Part shown: piece after piece, positions 44,350 to 56,654 of the stretch | Layout: each line of letters begins with the position of its first letter | Numbering within the stretch: position 1 is the first letter of the stretch | NCBI GenBank assembly: GCA_963971535.1 | Contig: OZ020585.1 | Location: 151,964,103-152,028,102 of the forward strand | DNA from: Notolepis coatsorum | Taxonomy: Eukaryota > Chordata > Actinopteri > Aulopiformes > Paralepididae | DNA: 64,000 nt | Direction of reading: 5' to 3' | Notes under the pieces: generated by a model | Told to the model about the DNA's origin: nothing | The model's database searches: none | Seen by the model: only the letters and a program-made list of their open reading frames with translations | Position numbers and translations under genes: made by a program

Positions 44350-45171
44350 ATTTTTGGGAGCAACAGCAAACATTTAGGAGCACCCACCAAAATGTAAGGA
44401 GCACCAACAATATGTTATATATTTTCTTTTATTGATAAAAAAGAAGACAATATAACAGTACTGTAATGCAGTAAAACAGTGAAAGTAGCCTTAAACTATG
44501 CCTATAGTGTAAACTAGGCATGTGCCGGTATGACATTTTGAGGGTACGATAACCTTGGGCAAAAATACCACGGTTTCACAGTATATCACGGTATTCGGTA
44601 CATAAAAAAATCCCCCATTGAACAAAACGTCTTTTATTACAGTGCACAATAAGATTTTCTGTAAGTGTTATTTATGAATGTGTGAAGACTCTGTATTACA
44701 CACAGAGGGAAATGTCTTACCACTTTCAAACTAAGTACAGAATATAAAATGCTTCCAAATAAACTTTCATGATTATGAATATGTAGGCTACAGTACATGT
44801 CAAAAGGGCAATACATTTAGCTAATGTAATCTACTTGCACAGATGTATATTATATAGCCTAGGAATATTCTTACTGGATTAAATTTTGGATTAATCTTTT
44901 GTGGTGGCTCAACATAATTCACACACAGAACTATGTGTTGGGGATAAGGGTTCCACACAAACCATATTGTTTGTTACGTTGCTGTCGGCAAACTAGCTCG
45001 ACATCAACAGTGTTGACGTTGAGTTGATGTTTAATACATGTTTAGCGTTGTCTATCCTATCCTTCGGCACTACACTTTCATGATTATGAATATGTAACGG
45101 AACGTAGGCCAATCTCGCTAACGTTATTCGACCGAAATCAATTGGCAACATATCACCGTACTACTAGCTAG
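44350..45171. other. No gene; hAT-derived non-coding sequence
   Basis: AT-rich. Contains the GGCATGTGCCGGTATGACA block near 44,517, which looks like a transposon end, but its partner was not found. Confidence 0.5.
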
Positions 45172-46033
45172 TGTGGTATATTATCTAAAATAAAACATGA
45201 TTTTCCCCTATTCTACACTACTGGACGATGTTTGCTGTAAGTGGTAAAAAGGAAGCCTTTAGTTGTATTTTTATATCTCCCCAAAAACATATTGCAAAAG
45301 GTTAAAAGCATGCTAAATATTCAACAGATTATCTTAGGAAAAGTAACTAATCATTACAAATGGATATGCTAGATAATATCAAATAGAATAAAATATAATA
45401 TTGGAGGATACTGAAGTGGGCACAAGAGACCAATGGAGCAAAACTGTAGTTGAGTTAGACAGGAACACTGGTGACTTTAGCTGATAAGGTAACTTAGAGC
45501 AGATACTAAAACGGATTATGAAACCACTTTAAATCAGGTTCTGTTAGCTTGACCTCGATAGAGTGTGATGGATAAGTTTGGTTGCTATAGGAACGTACTG
45601 GGAAGAGGGGTTTATGACCAGCCTCAAACGAGAATCCAAGAAACAGACTCGCTGCTAAATGTAGATTTTCCCCCCATTTTTGGGAGACAAAGAGAAAGGC
45701 TGAATATTGGATCAAACGCTGGCATACCCACTAAAAACATTGATAAAATAGGAGAACCATATCATTGTTAAAGAAATAAAATTCTAGTTAATTTAGAACT
45801 AATATTTAAAACTATTACTAGCAGGAAAACCAAGTTAAACAAAATAGTGTGTTTAGAACTTAAAACAGACTGCAAAAGTAGGTTAGCCTACACCTAGAAA
45901 AAAGACAAATAAAGTAAGCAATAGATTGGAATATTCAAATACTTCTTATATTAAATTAAGGACTCAATTAGGATAAAATATGTTTAAAACATACTAGGAA
46001 CATTGGGTAAAGACTGACATAGAAGGTTTAGAT

Positions 46034-47901
46034 CAGCGGTTCTCAACAGGGGTTCCGCGGCACACAGGGGTTCCGCGGAGAGCTGTCAGGGGTTCCGCGA
46101 GATGCCTGGCAATGTTCTTTAAAAATATAGAATGACAACAGTCTTATTTTGAAAATCCTATAGCGGGTCTCATTTATGCCCACGCGCAGCTCCAGCTATA
46201 ATAACTAGGCTCCGAAAGCTAGCAACATTAAGGTCATTATGATACTCTTATTTTGAAAATCCGTGGTGTCGTGACTCATATCCGCTCCAGCACACAGCCA
46301 ATAGGATGCATCTCCACACAGCAGGCTGAGCAGTGAGCAGTAGCGTCTCTCAGCTCAGCAGCAGTAGCGTCTGGATCTGGAACGCGGACATTGAAACACA
46401 GCAGCTGCAAGGGTAGTGTTTTTGCGACCCAAAACAAATCCCTGCTGTTTTATTCCGCAACGGGTCAAATGCATACAACATGCTTTGCAATCCTTGCCAT
46501 TCCTTTATGACCACGTTGTGTTTAAGACCGGAATTAATGTCCCGTTACCATAAGCTAACAACAAGCTAAAAGCCCTGTTCAGAGCGACAGAGAACAGCAG
46601 GGTGGGGACTTAGTTGGAAGGATGACTGGGAAGGAGGGGGGGGGCATTCTCCCTCTATGTGTGTGCGTTTGAAAAGATGATGAAGTCAGACTACTATATT
46701 ATATTGATAGTAAATGTACTGAGGGTGGACAGACAGATTATGTTGATATTTAAACATAAAAAATGCAATACATAATAAATGTATCCATGATCATCATGCA
46801 ACATAAAACAATTGCAGGAACGGTTTGGGAGAGGAAGGTGTTTTAGGTTGCGTATTCAAAAAAATTTACTTAAAGTTTAAAGCTCAATATATCAAAATGT
46901 GGCACTTTATAGTGAACAGGCACTTTATAGTGAATCCAAATTCTTTTTGGATTACAGAAAAGTAAAGTGCTATCTGTTGCAGCTGCACTGTTTTCCATGA
47001 AAATACCATATTTGGATAAGTTTGACAATTTCTAAAAATCTGAAAATCATTATTTAATAAAACACAGACAAGTATCACCAAGTTACTCTGGATAAAAAAA
47101 AACTTTACAGACAACATTGAGACAAAGCTTCCTGACACATCTCCATCCAAACTCTTGGAAGAACTCATTGAAATCTCATCTGATACCACCTGGAGAGCTA
47201 GTTTCAGAGTGTGGTGCTGAGTACCAAGTATCTCATCATGATGCAGCAGTTAAGGTGTTGATACCATTCAGCACCACATATCTGTGTGAAGCTGGCTTTT
47301 CATCCATGACAGCTCTGAAAACAAAATATAGGGCCAAGTTGAGCCTTGATGATGACATGCGTGTTGCCTTGTCAAAGATCTCCCCACGTATTGACCGTAT
47401 TATTAGCCAGCAGCAGCGGACCTCGCATTCAGCTAGAAATGTCCACTGAGTGAACAAGTGCTTATTTTCTGTATTTATTTATATTTTTTGAGAAATGGTA
47501 ACTTGGTGATCCTTTTCTGTATTTAAAAAAAATTCATGATTTTCTGTTTTTGAGAAATTGTCAAACTTATCCAAATATGCTATTTTTATGGAGAACAGTG
47601 CAGCTGCAACAGATAGCACTTTAGTGATCCTTTTCTGTATTTAAAAAAAAAATTGTCATCAGATTCAGACAACTTTATTCATCCCGCGTGGGGCAATTCA
47701 TATTTGCAGATTCACCAACAAGCAACAAAGACAAACAAACAACAAAACATCTCAACGACAGCACGGCAAATAAAGATTCATTGTATCATCATTGTAGCAA
47801 AAAAGACAGGACCGGGAAAGTCTTTATCGTATGTAGGGGTGCCCTGGAATATTTTATTGAACACAGGGGTGCCTTGGCAGCAGAAAGGTTGAGAACCCCT
47901 G
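46034..47901 (+). mobile_element. hAT element with perfect 8-bp target duplication
   Basis: 1868 bp starting CAGCGGTTCTCAAC and ending GTTGAGAACCCCTG. GTTTAGAT flanks it on both sides (46,026-46,033 and 47,902-47,909). The 3' LTR has the unfilled site (near 57,518). An inner inverted repeat of about 110 bases (about 46,935-47,050 with 47,525-47,640) flanks the transposase remnant. Confidence 0.93.
47117..47449 (+). pseudogene. hAT transposase, C-terminal dimerisation domain remnant
   Basis: About 110 codons ending at a stop. The residues AVKVLIPFSTTYLCEAGFSSM, LKTKYRAKL and RVALSKISPRIDRI match the C-terminal hAT dimerisation region of ZBED5-like transposases. The BED finger and the catalytic core are missing. 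The hAT around it must have relied on another copy's transposase. Confidence 0.82.
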
Positions 47902-48635
47902 GTTTAGATAAACTAGAGAGTAATATCTAGGTTTCAAGATACAAAAAAATAGACAAAACCATATTTAAAGCATCCTGTCAAACTTATATGGCTTAAATTC
48001 CAACGGACGAAACCCTCCTCTGGGACATTCAAATCAACCCCTAGGTGGTGTTATCTTGAAACCAGAGACCCAAAATGGCCGACGACTAGAATTCTATTGG
48101 CCAAAAGCAAACCAAGCCTTCTAGCCCCTGCGTCATCCGAGAGGTGGGGCTTAGGTTTTTTAAACAGCGAACCCGCCGAGAGACAGGAAAACAGATGAAA
48201 CGGACCAGAGACGAATGGACCACACGGTGGACGAGAGACACCATACCCCTGCAACCTGAGACAAATCCAGAAAAGAGCATCCAGACTCCAGCAGACAACT
48301 GCAGATTAGCTAGAAATAATTCGAGTATCTGTTGATAATCTTTTTGATTAGTTTGGATCATCCTGAAGTCGACTTTGTCCTAGGAGCGGCTTTAGAATCC
48401 AACATTAGTATAATAGGCGTTGTTTTGTAATAAACGCTATATTCTGATTTGAGCTTTTTGTCCGTCTGAAGATTATTCAACCGCCGTCTTTTTACCGGGT
48501 CCACACCAAGAGTAATTACATAGAAACAACGCAGAGTACTCTCCTAGAATTATAGTATGCGTTTTTTGGCTGGCTTGTATAATGGCCTGAGTCGCAGTCT
48601 TATGTAATGAAGACTCCGGCTCTGGTCATGTGTAG

Positions 48636-48648
48636 AGCCAGGTGAGAA
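48636..48648 (+). promoter_or_regulatory. Consensus 5' splice donor, element B leader
   Basis: AGCCAG|GTGAGAAA, intron start at 48,642, about 83 bases after the LTR. Confidence 0.55.
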
Positions 48649-48887
48649 ACATAATTACAAATATATAGGCTGAATAAAAAGTGCCCGACCGTGCGCATTG
48701 CAAATCCACTAAAGGAGATGTTAGGGTAAGTGAGTAGTGACTGGGCTACGAACCACGCTGGATGTTAGGGACAGGGATACGGATTTGGAATATGATGTTC
48801 GTTTTGTGGTCAAATTAATGTTACGAATTAGGAGAGATTTATAAATCTGCTAGAACCTTGGTCACGTTATTGTGGGGGGCAGATAGA

Positions 48888-49103
48888 GACCCCTTACATT
48901 GGCTTAGCTCTACATAGTTTGTAGGGGCGATGGAAACGGGAGACCCCTTACATTGGCTTAGCTCTACATAGTTTGTAGGGGCGATGGAAACGGGAGACCC
49001 CTTACATTGGCTTAGCTCTACATAGTTTGTAGGGGCGATGGAAACGGGAGACCCCTTACATTGGCTTAGCTCTACATAGTAGGTAGGGGCGATGGAAACG
49101 GGA
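48888..49103. repeat. 54-bp tandem repeat, four copies
   Basis: The unit begins GACCCCTTACATTGGCTTAG. Copies 1-3 are identical where compared; copy 4 differs at a TTTG/TAGG site (49,079-49,083). Near-identity points to recent expansion. Confidence 0.95.
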
Positions 49104-50285
49104 GCGAATATTGGGAGTCTATATTATAATACTGGAGGTCGGGTGCGACAAGTGATTAGATGGATGTTTTAATTCAGGATGAATACGGGGCTGACTGAGG
49201 AGACTTTTGTTGGGCAGCCCTGCCACAGACGGCAGGGGCGAACAAAAGTAGCATAATTATGTGCTCATCGGTTGGTCCAATACGCAGCGGTTTAAAGTAG
49301 TATCTATGAACTTGAATGTTAAGCAAGCGCCCAAATGTTGAGTGTTGTACGTATGTGTTAAATGTGAACAACATAGATAACGTGAGAGTCCGGCCGGCTT
49401 AAGCGTTTAGAGAATAATAATTGATATGGTGCACTGGTCTATAAATGGGATCTAGCTATTCCTGATGAATTGGAAGTGGGGGACCCTGATGTAAACAAGA
49501 CGAAAGTATTCCTCTGGTCTGCATCCCCTTAATAATTGTGTGTATTGAGCTGTACTGTACAGTACCCAGTCTGCGATCTGTTCATAAAATTGTCAATCAA
49601 TCAATCAATCAAGGCGACGTTGACGTTAGCCGTTAGCTTCTGGTTAGCGTGTATGCTGTGGAGGTAGCCACGTTAATCTATGGACGTTACGGCGGCGATG
49701 CAAAAGATTTGACAATAGGTGATCTGAGGTGTGTATATTATGAAGCTAGTCGAGCTATACGCGGATGTAATTATGGCCGTATTAAGGTTGTAATTTAATG
49801 CGGTGATAATTAAGTAGCCATTGTGTTATTGTGAAGCTGGAGTCGCCGGCGGATGACGTAGGTTGGGGATTAGAGGCGCCATGTAATTCAGACGGGCGGG
49901 GTAGACGGGTGAAAGCTAAGATTTTGGGTTTTGGTTTTGTTATATTGTAAGAACGTGCGGTATGTTATTATGTACTACATATAACGTGGACTTGTGTTGT
50001 ATTGTGAGGAGTGGATGAAAGGATGATTGGATGGTGTTGGTGGAATGGTTTATTATATGTGTGTACGGATGGAATTATTGATGTGTGCGTGTCCCCGGTA
50101 GAGTATGAGCGAGTGTTGATAGTGGAGGTGCCGGTTGGCGCATGCGCACCTCGTGTCATTGCGTGTTGAGGCGGTTTTGGGGATTGTAGTTTTAGTAAGT
50201 TGCCAAGGGGTGGTCATCAATGCGCTGGGGGCAGTGTTTGCTAAGATGTTTGAGTAACTGAGAGACAACTCTTGGATGTGGTTGG

Positions 50286-51680
50286 GAGGTCTCTCCCTTT
50301 CTCTCTCTCTCCCCCCCTCTCGCATCTCCCTCGCCCCCTCCCACTCTCCCCCTCTCTCTCTCTCCCTTCCTCCAATGGTCTCTCTCTCCCTTTCTTTCTC
50401 TCTCCCCCCTCTCGCATCTCCCTCGCCCCCTCCCACTCTCCCCCTATCTCTCTCTCCCTTCCTCCAATGGTCCCTCTCTCTCCATTTCTTTCTCTCTCCC
50501 CCCTCTTGCATCTCCCTCGCCCCCTCCCACTCTCCGTCTCTCTCTCTCCCTTCCTCCAATGGTCCCTCTCCCTCTACCTCCCTCTCTCCCTTTCTCTCCC
50601 TCCCTCTTTTCCTCTCTCTCTCTCTTTCTTTCTCTCTCTCTCTCGCTCTTCCTCCCAGCCTGTTATTCCTGCCTACGTGTATCTGTCTCACTCTCCCTCC
50701 TTCGCGCTACTCTCTCTCCCACTCTCCCTCTGTCTCCCTCCCTCACTTTCTCACTTCTCTTTCCGTCATCTCCCTCCCTTCAATGCCCTTATTTACCTAC
50801 TCCACCCTCCCTGCAAATGCACTCTCCCTCTTTCTCCCGATCTCCCTCCCTGCAATGCAAGATAATGTTTACTTTTCTTCAATTGTTTGCTGTGCTCCGA
50901 TGCTTGCTCTCTCTCTCTAGCTTACTCACACCCCCTTTTTAGTTGTTTTCTATGCTAAGAGGCTAGCTCAAATGCTTTCTGTGTTACTGACTTTCTCTCT
51001 CCCTCCCACTCTCCCTACCTCCCTCGTTCCCTTCATCCCTCTCTCCCTACCTCTCTCTCGTTCCCTTCATTCCTCTCTCCTTTCCTCCCTCTCTCCCTCC
51101 CTCTCCCCCTACCTCCCTCATTCCCTTCCTTCCTCTCTCCTTTCCTCCCTCTCTCCTTCCCTCTCCCCCTACCTCCCTCGTTCCCTTCATCCCTCTCTCC
51201 TTTCCTCCCTCTCTCCCTCCCTCTCTCCCTACCTCTCTCTCGTTCCCTTCCTTCCTCTCTCCTTTCCTCCCTCTCTCCCTCCCTCTCCCCCTACTTCCCT
51301 CGTTCCCTTCATCCCTTTCTCCTTACCTACCTCCCTCTCTCCCTCCCTCTCTCCCTACCTCCCTCGTTCCCTTCATCCCTCTCTCCTTACCTACCTCCCT
51401 CTCTCCCTCCCTCGCTCCTTACCTCCCTCGTTCCTTTCCTCCCTCTCTCCTTTCCTCCCTCTCTCCATCGTCTCTCCCTACCTCTCTCTCATTCCCACAT
51501 TCCCTTCTTCCCTCTCTTCTTTCCTCCCTTTCTCCCTCCCCCTTTCTCGCCTCTCTTTCTCTCCTCCCTCTGCATCAACTCTCTCCCTTAAATGCCCTCT
51601 TACCCTCTCTACAAGTGCTTTCAGTTGCTGTCACACTCTCTCCCCCCCTCTTCTTCCCGCTCTCTCTCCCACTCTTGCTT
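50286..51680 (+). repeat. CT-rich (pyrimidine) tract in element B leader
   Basis: About 1.4 kb of CTCTCTCCCT-like sequence on the plus strand, including higher-order units (a 100-bp block with CTTCCTCCAATGGT at 50,367, 50,459 and 50,549) and a gap of ordinary sequence at 50,860-50,990. Confidence 0.88.
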
Positions 51681-52402
51681 ACTACAGGGGACGATGGTGG
51701 TTTACTTTAAATATGACTTAAAGATGGGTTGATGTCGCGCTGTAGCTTTGAGTGCACTGGTTGATTGGTAGTATACAGTGTCAGGAGTCATGCTGTGCCA
51801 CTGGGTTTGGTCTGGGTGACATGCTAAGGAGGGTCATATGTTTAAGGTTAGGTGGGAAATGGTTGGTTTGGCAGCAGAATACCTCTGTTTAGGGATATCA
51901 GTGCACTCTCCATGCATGCAAACTGTCTGTTGGGCGTGTGTCACTGATTTGGCAGGGGTGTGAATACGGGGTGAACACACTTCTCATTTTCAGCTCAGTA
52001 TTTAATTTACATCCGTTGCATGCAATCATACTGTAATGTGGGATGCCGTGTCAATTTGGGTATTGGTATTTTGGGCGGTAGTAGTCGTTTTTGTTTGGGT
52101 TGGTGAGACTGTAGTCTCGCTAGGTGTGTGTGTTTCTATGAATAGATGTGTGTGTTATTGTAAGTATGGGTACCGTAGACGTGCTGTCCTGTTTGGATGC
52201 GGTTATGAGTGACAGTTTGTGTGAATCTTGGAATTCCTTGTGAAGAGGAGCCTAGGGGTCCTCTTTCAGGTCGCTACTGAGAGGTGATGCTTTAGGCTGT
52301 GGATGGCAGGCCTTTTGATGGATCAAGGGTCTGTAGGGATTTCGATAGGGGTGGTGTTCGCTTCTGTGGTTTATAACACAGATAGCTGGACGCTACATTA
52401 AG

Positions 52403-52494
52403 AACGGGGATTTAGTGGTATAAGCCGCTAAAAATTGTTTCTCTTCGTTGGATGGTGGGAGGAATGTGTGACACCAGGGATCTATCTGGTGTCA
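52403..52494 (+). ncRNA. Three-helix RNA fold in element B leader
   Basis: Outer stem AACGGGGA (52,403-52,410) with TCTTCGTT (52,442-52,449). Directly inside it is TTTAGTGG (52,411-52,418) with CCGCTAAA (52,425-52,432). Then comes the hairpin TGACACCAG (52,469-52,477) with CTGGTGTCA (52,486-52,494). The order and spacing match element A while most stem bases differ, so pairing seems conserved. Confidence 0.6.
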
Positions 52495-53092
52495 AATGGC
52501 GGAATGATATGATATTGATAATCATAAATATAATGTTGTATGAAGCATGTGATGAAATGTTAAAATGTAAATGTTATTTGTGATATAGGAATAAATAAAT
52601 GTTTGATTTTCCCATAGTAGAATTTGGAAAGCAAACAAACAAGGAGAGAATGTTAAGATTACATCTACATTTAGTCATTAAGCTGATGAGATTCAAAGTA
52701 ACATATGAAATCTATATGAAAAAATTATCAAGGAAAGACCAATTTTTTTGACAGCAGAATAACAATATTCACCAGGATGTTAGAAATGATAGGCTTCTGT
52801 GATACTAATTGTGTTTGTTTTATGGAGGACCAACAGCGTACCGGAACAGACGGCGAGATTGATGCAAATTGGTGTTCCTCTGAGATTCGTGTGAGGATTA
52901 TACGACAAGTGATTGGAAAATCCAGAGGTTTTCAACTGGACAACGGAGAGAACGAAGCTAAGGCTGTGTTGTTATGTTTAAATAAATTGCACAATCTCTC
53001 TAAATTCTAGTAGTATAGAGAAGCCCGACATTCCATGGGTAACATATTAATGGAATAGAGCGAGAAATAGCGCTGACACAAAGTGCATGTAT

Positions 53093-53113
53093 TTTTCTTT
53101 TTGTCTCGACAGG
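53093..53113 (+). promoter_or_regulatory. 3' splice acceptor before the Gag-like frame (element B)
   Basis: TTTTTCTTTTTGTCTCGACAG ends at 53,112. Confidence 0.62.
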
Positions 53114-53335
53114 TGCTTGGCGAGGGCAGGTGAAGTTCTGACGATTCCAAAACCAACCGGGGAAAAACGCCAAAAAGGAGCCTGGGGTATTGTATGAAAG
53201 ATAAGAGGATTATCGGTTCCTGTCTGCACCAATAAAGTCTGAGAGTGTGGGTGATTTTAACTCAAGTTATAAAGAAACACAGAGACACTTGTTTTTTCAA
53301 ACGGTAATATTACAGGAGTGGTTGAAAGTGTGAGA

Positions 53336-54691
53336 ATGTCGAATACAGAGCAAGTTCACCTTGGTGAAACTTTGTTAGGAGCAACTGAAGGCTTAGATGA
53401 AATAACAATAACAAGTGGTGACAATCTGTCTATTCAAATAACAGGTAAAATAACAGTAGAGGTGAAAAAGAAATGGCCAAAGATATTCAGGCCTTTGCAA
53501 AAACTTGTATTGAAGTGTAAGAGGAGGGGAAAAGTGGGGAAGAAGGGAAACAAAAAACAGAAAAAGAAGCCGCGAGGGGCAACAGGCCAACATAGGGCCG
53601 ATAGTGGGGGAAAGCCAAAGACCTTTGCAGACACTCCCCAGATAGAATTGACCAGTGACATTAACCTGATTGATTTGGATATGACGGACTCCCCGCATGT
53701 GACAGGCATGGTGGAGAGACTTGAAATGATGACTTTGACTCCAACACAGGGGGTCATCGGGAAGGGACAAGCAGAGTTAACTGTTCTAATCCAACCAGTG
53801 TCCGTCGAACAGGAGTCGATGGGGCCGATTCAGACTGGAGTAACCACTTCAGGTAACTACAAAATGACAAAGAGACAGAGAAGGGCTGCATTGTTACGGC
53901 AGTCAGAGGAGAACCACCCTGGCCTTGCGGCTGGAACAGAGACTGGACAGGAGTTGGGGAGACAGAGGGAGTGGCCAATGCGGAGCGATCCAGAGCCACA
54001 GGGATGTGGGACCGACAACAGGTATGGGAATATACATGAACAGTTTTCTCAGCCCACAAGTTCCCCTTACCCAGATCTTCCCCGGCACCAGAGTCAGGAT
54101 GGGGCAAGAGGCCCAGTGACAAGGAGCCAGACAGCCAGTGCCTGGGTGGAGGAAGAGAGGCAAACATACCTCTCGCAAGAACGACAGAGGGCGTTCGTGG
54201 AAGCGTCCGAACGAGGTGAGACAGTCCGTAGAGACCTGGTGGAAAGGCAGCTGGCTATCGAACAAGCCGCTCACTGGGCGAAAATGCGTGAGCAAGTACA
54301 GGCTGAACAGAATGAGATGATGGCAAATGTGATTTTGGAAATAATGTTTCGAGCTGCAGGACAAGGGCTGCATGACCAATAGATGCCACGTGCTCCGTTG
54401 CCCGGACGGGGAGCTGAGCAGCAAGGGCATTGTGACATGTACCACAGGAGGGTGGAGTTTTCAGGACCCTCCATTCAACAACGGAGTGATTCGGGTGGAC
54501 CACCGCCCCGGCTAAGGGTGGGACCGGAGCCATCCGAATACAGGCAGGAGGCCCCCGGGGTTTGTGGTTCCGCCCCACTAAGAAGGGGTCATGGACAGCG
54601 ATGTTGGAACTCTGGGATATTGGGTCATTATCAAAGAAATTGTACACGAAGGTTGTGTCTGCAGAGGCCCCAGGGCGGAAAGGAACAATGA
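53336..54691 (+). pseudogene. Element B Gag-like protein
   Basis: ATG at 53,336. The frame runs to a TAG at 54,380-54,382 and continues open to 54,691, so the whole would be about 450 codons with one stop. It has a strongly basic segment near residues 50-85 (KKGNKKQKKKPRG), the shared acidic block (INLIDLDMTDSP, LTPTQG), a Pro/Gln-rich linker and an amphipathic charged helix (about residues 280-340). After the stop comes a C-terminal knuckle that reads CWNSGILGHYQRNC, so the second Cys of CX2CX4HX4C is Ser. The first knuckle of copy A has no counterpart. It is a decayed or altered nucleic-acid-binding protein, and no capsid fold is evident. Confidence 0.68.
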
Positions 54692-56654
54692 GGAAATGTG
54701 TAGGAGGGGCTACGCCGCTCCGGGGAATTGGTTTAGATATTAAATCTTAAAACTGACTAGATAAGTAGGAAATGAAGAGGAAATAAAAAAGGAAAAATGT
54801 ATATATAGATAGGTTGGATGATTAGATTATGTGTGCAAGTTACTAAAAAGTTGTGAGGACTAACATTGGGTAAGTGAAATGGGAGGAAGCAGGAGTAACT
54901 GGCGATGCATGACTAACCATATTAACATATTTGGAGGTTTAAAACAGGATAATGGAACATTATAATATTACAAAGTGGAAAAATATGGTACTACTTCAGT
55001 TAGTGACCAGTAGTAATTATTCATGCTTGATCAGTAGAAGTATTGGTCAAAGGGTGGAGATGCATTAAGTTAAAAAAAAAGAAAAGAAAAGAAAAAAAAA
55101 GAAAAATAGAATGGAACTATATATATATATTGTTTTATTTCTTTTTCTTTCCTAGGTTTTTGGAGGGGGTATTTATACCTCCGGATGGAAGTTTGATTTT
55201 GTTTGATGAGTATATTGTGAGTTGTGTTGCATGATATAACGCTCACATTTTTATTTTTTTTGTTTTGGCATCTTTTCTATTCTTTTTCTTTTTCTTTTTC
55301 TTAGATACTGGCGGGCTGAGAGACGAGCTCTCGTCTGTCAGGTACAGGTTGGTGAGTGACACAGCGGGACTGATAGTGGAGTCTGCATGATGAGCTGGAA
55401 ACGGAGGAGTGGACAAGGGCTAATTCATAATTCTGTTTTCCGCTCATTAGGGTCCAGATGTAGAATCTGGGCGGTTGTGTCACGTTTTGGTGTGTGTAGA
55501 GGGTTGGGCAAACATGGTTCTCTGTACGTAAATAAGCTCTGATAATTTTGGTCGCCATTGGCCAAATAGTGTTGATGTAGGGTGCAGATATGTGATATTG
55601 ATAATTGTCTTATGGGAGACTCTGCAGCAGCTTGTTAGGGGCTGGCAGGGTGTGTGAAAGATGTGGGATTAAGGTGAATGTGGTTTGTAACCGCACGTAT
55701 ATGGTCTGTTTGTGGAGGCCGTCAGAACTGCGCTGTCCGGACCGAGAACCTGTTTGGACAAAAAGGTATGATTGTGTAGTGATATTACACACTCAAAGGG
55801 TGGTGGGAATATGTTGTGTTGAACTTGAGACATTGGTCTAGTAATACAGTACAGCACAAAATAAATGAGAGAAATGTGATTTAATTGAATAATAAACATA
55901 GTATGTAAAAGTACATAGATAAATAATTTGGAAACATTTATTGTCGACTCAGAACAGTAGAAGAATGTGACTTTCCAATCAATTGTGTGTTGTAATAACA
56001 AATCCAAAAGCAATAAAAGGACAGAGGGGAACAGGGTTTCCCTTCTGTGGATCTCAGGACAGTACCAGAGCGGTACACCAGGGATAAAACAGCGATTAGC
56101 GCAGAACCGACTGAACAGCCACGACCACAGCGAGTTATCAATAGACCTCAGCGGTATCAGTGAGGGATAACTGACAGGGTTGAAGCTAAGGATAATTCAG
56201 ACCTTAGAGGTCGGTAGAGGGAATTGTATATATTTTGGTTTTACTCCCCCTCTTTTTCTTAAGAATGTTAATCTTTTTGTGTAGTGTATTAATCTTTTTC
56301 TTGCAGAGTGAATTGCATAACTAGACACATTGATCTAAGAACACGGATAAATATAGTCAAGCAAAAAAGCTGTTATTGAAAGGGTAGTTCCTTGGAAAAA
56401 CAGGAACAACTTTCTTAGTTGTGATGTCGTATAATAACTGATGGTGTGTGAGAATGATGAAATCTGACGAGGGAGGGGGGGAGTGAAAGAATGACTATAT
56501 ACTGTACAGAAGGTAACTGTTTTTTTGTATTTAAAAAAAAAATTTAAGTGAACTTATGGGGTTTATTGTGTGTATTATCCAAAGTAGTGGTAAAAGTATG
56601 TTTAATTTAGATGTATACTGTCTATATGTGAGGGTGAACCCTCAAATGGAGGAA
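54692..56654 (+). other. Element B 3' internal region, non-coding
   Basis: No pol or env motif. Two pyrimidine tracts followed by AG (ending about 55,156 and 55,304) look like further splice acceptors. A purine tract (AAATGGAGGAA, 56,644-56,654) sits directly before the 3' LTR. Confidence 0.6.

Larger units (their letters stand above)
45172..48558 (+). repeat. Element B 5' LTR (about 1511 bp plus hAT insert)
   Basis: Starts TGTGGTATATTATC and matches 56,655-58,171 on both sides of the hAT insert at 46,034-47,901. A TTTAAA promoter-like box lies near 48,156 and AATAAA near 48,430. Confidence 0.88.
48642..53112 (+). other. Putative 4.5-kb intron or leader of element B
   Basis: Non-coding between a donor (48,642) and an acceptor (53,112). 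It holds the 54-bp tandem repeats, a TCAA microsatellite (49,593-49,612), the CT-rich tract and the RNA fold. No credible frame. Confidence 0.5.

Noticed and set aside
52777..53010. 77-codon frame before the acceptor of element B
   Set aside because: No counterpart in element A and no motif.
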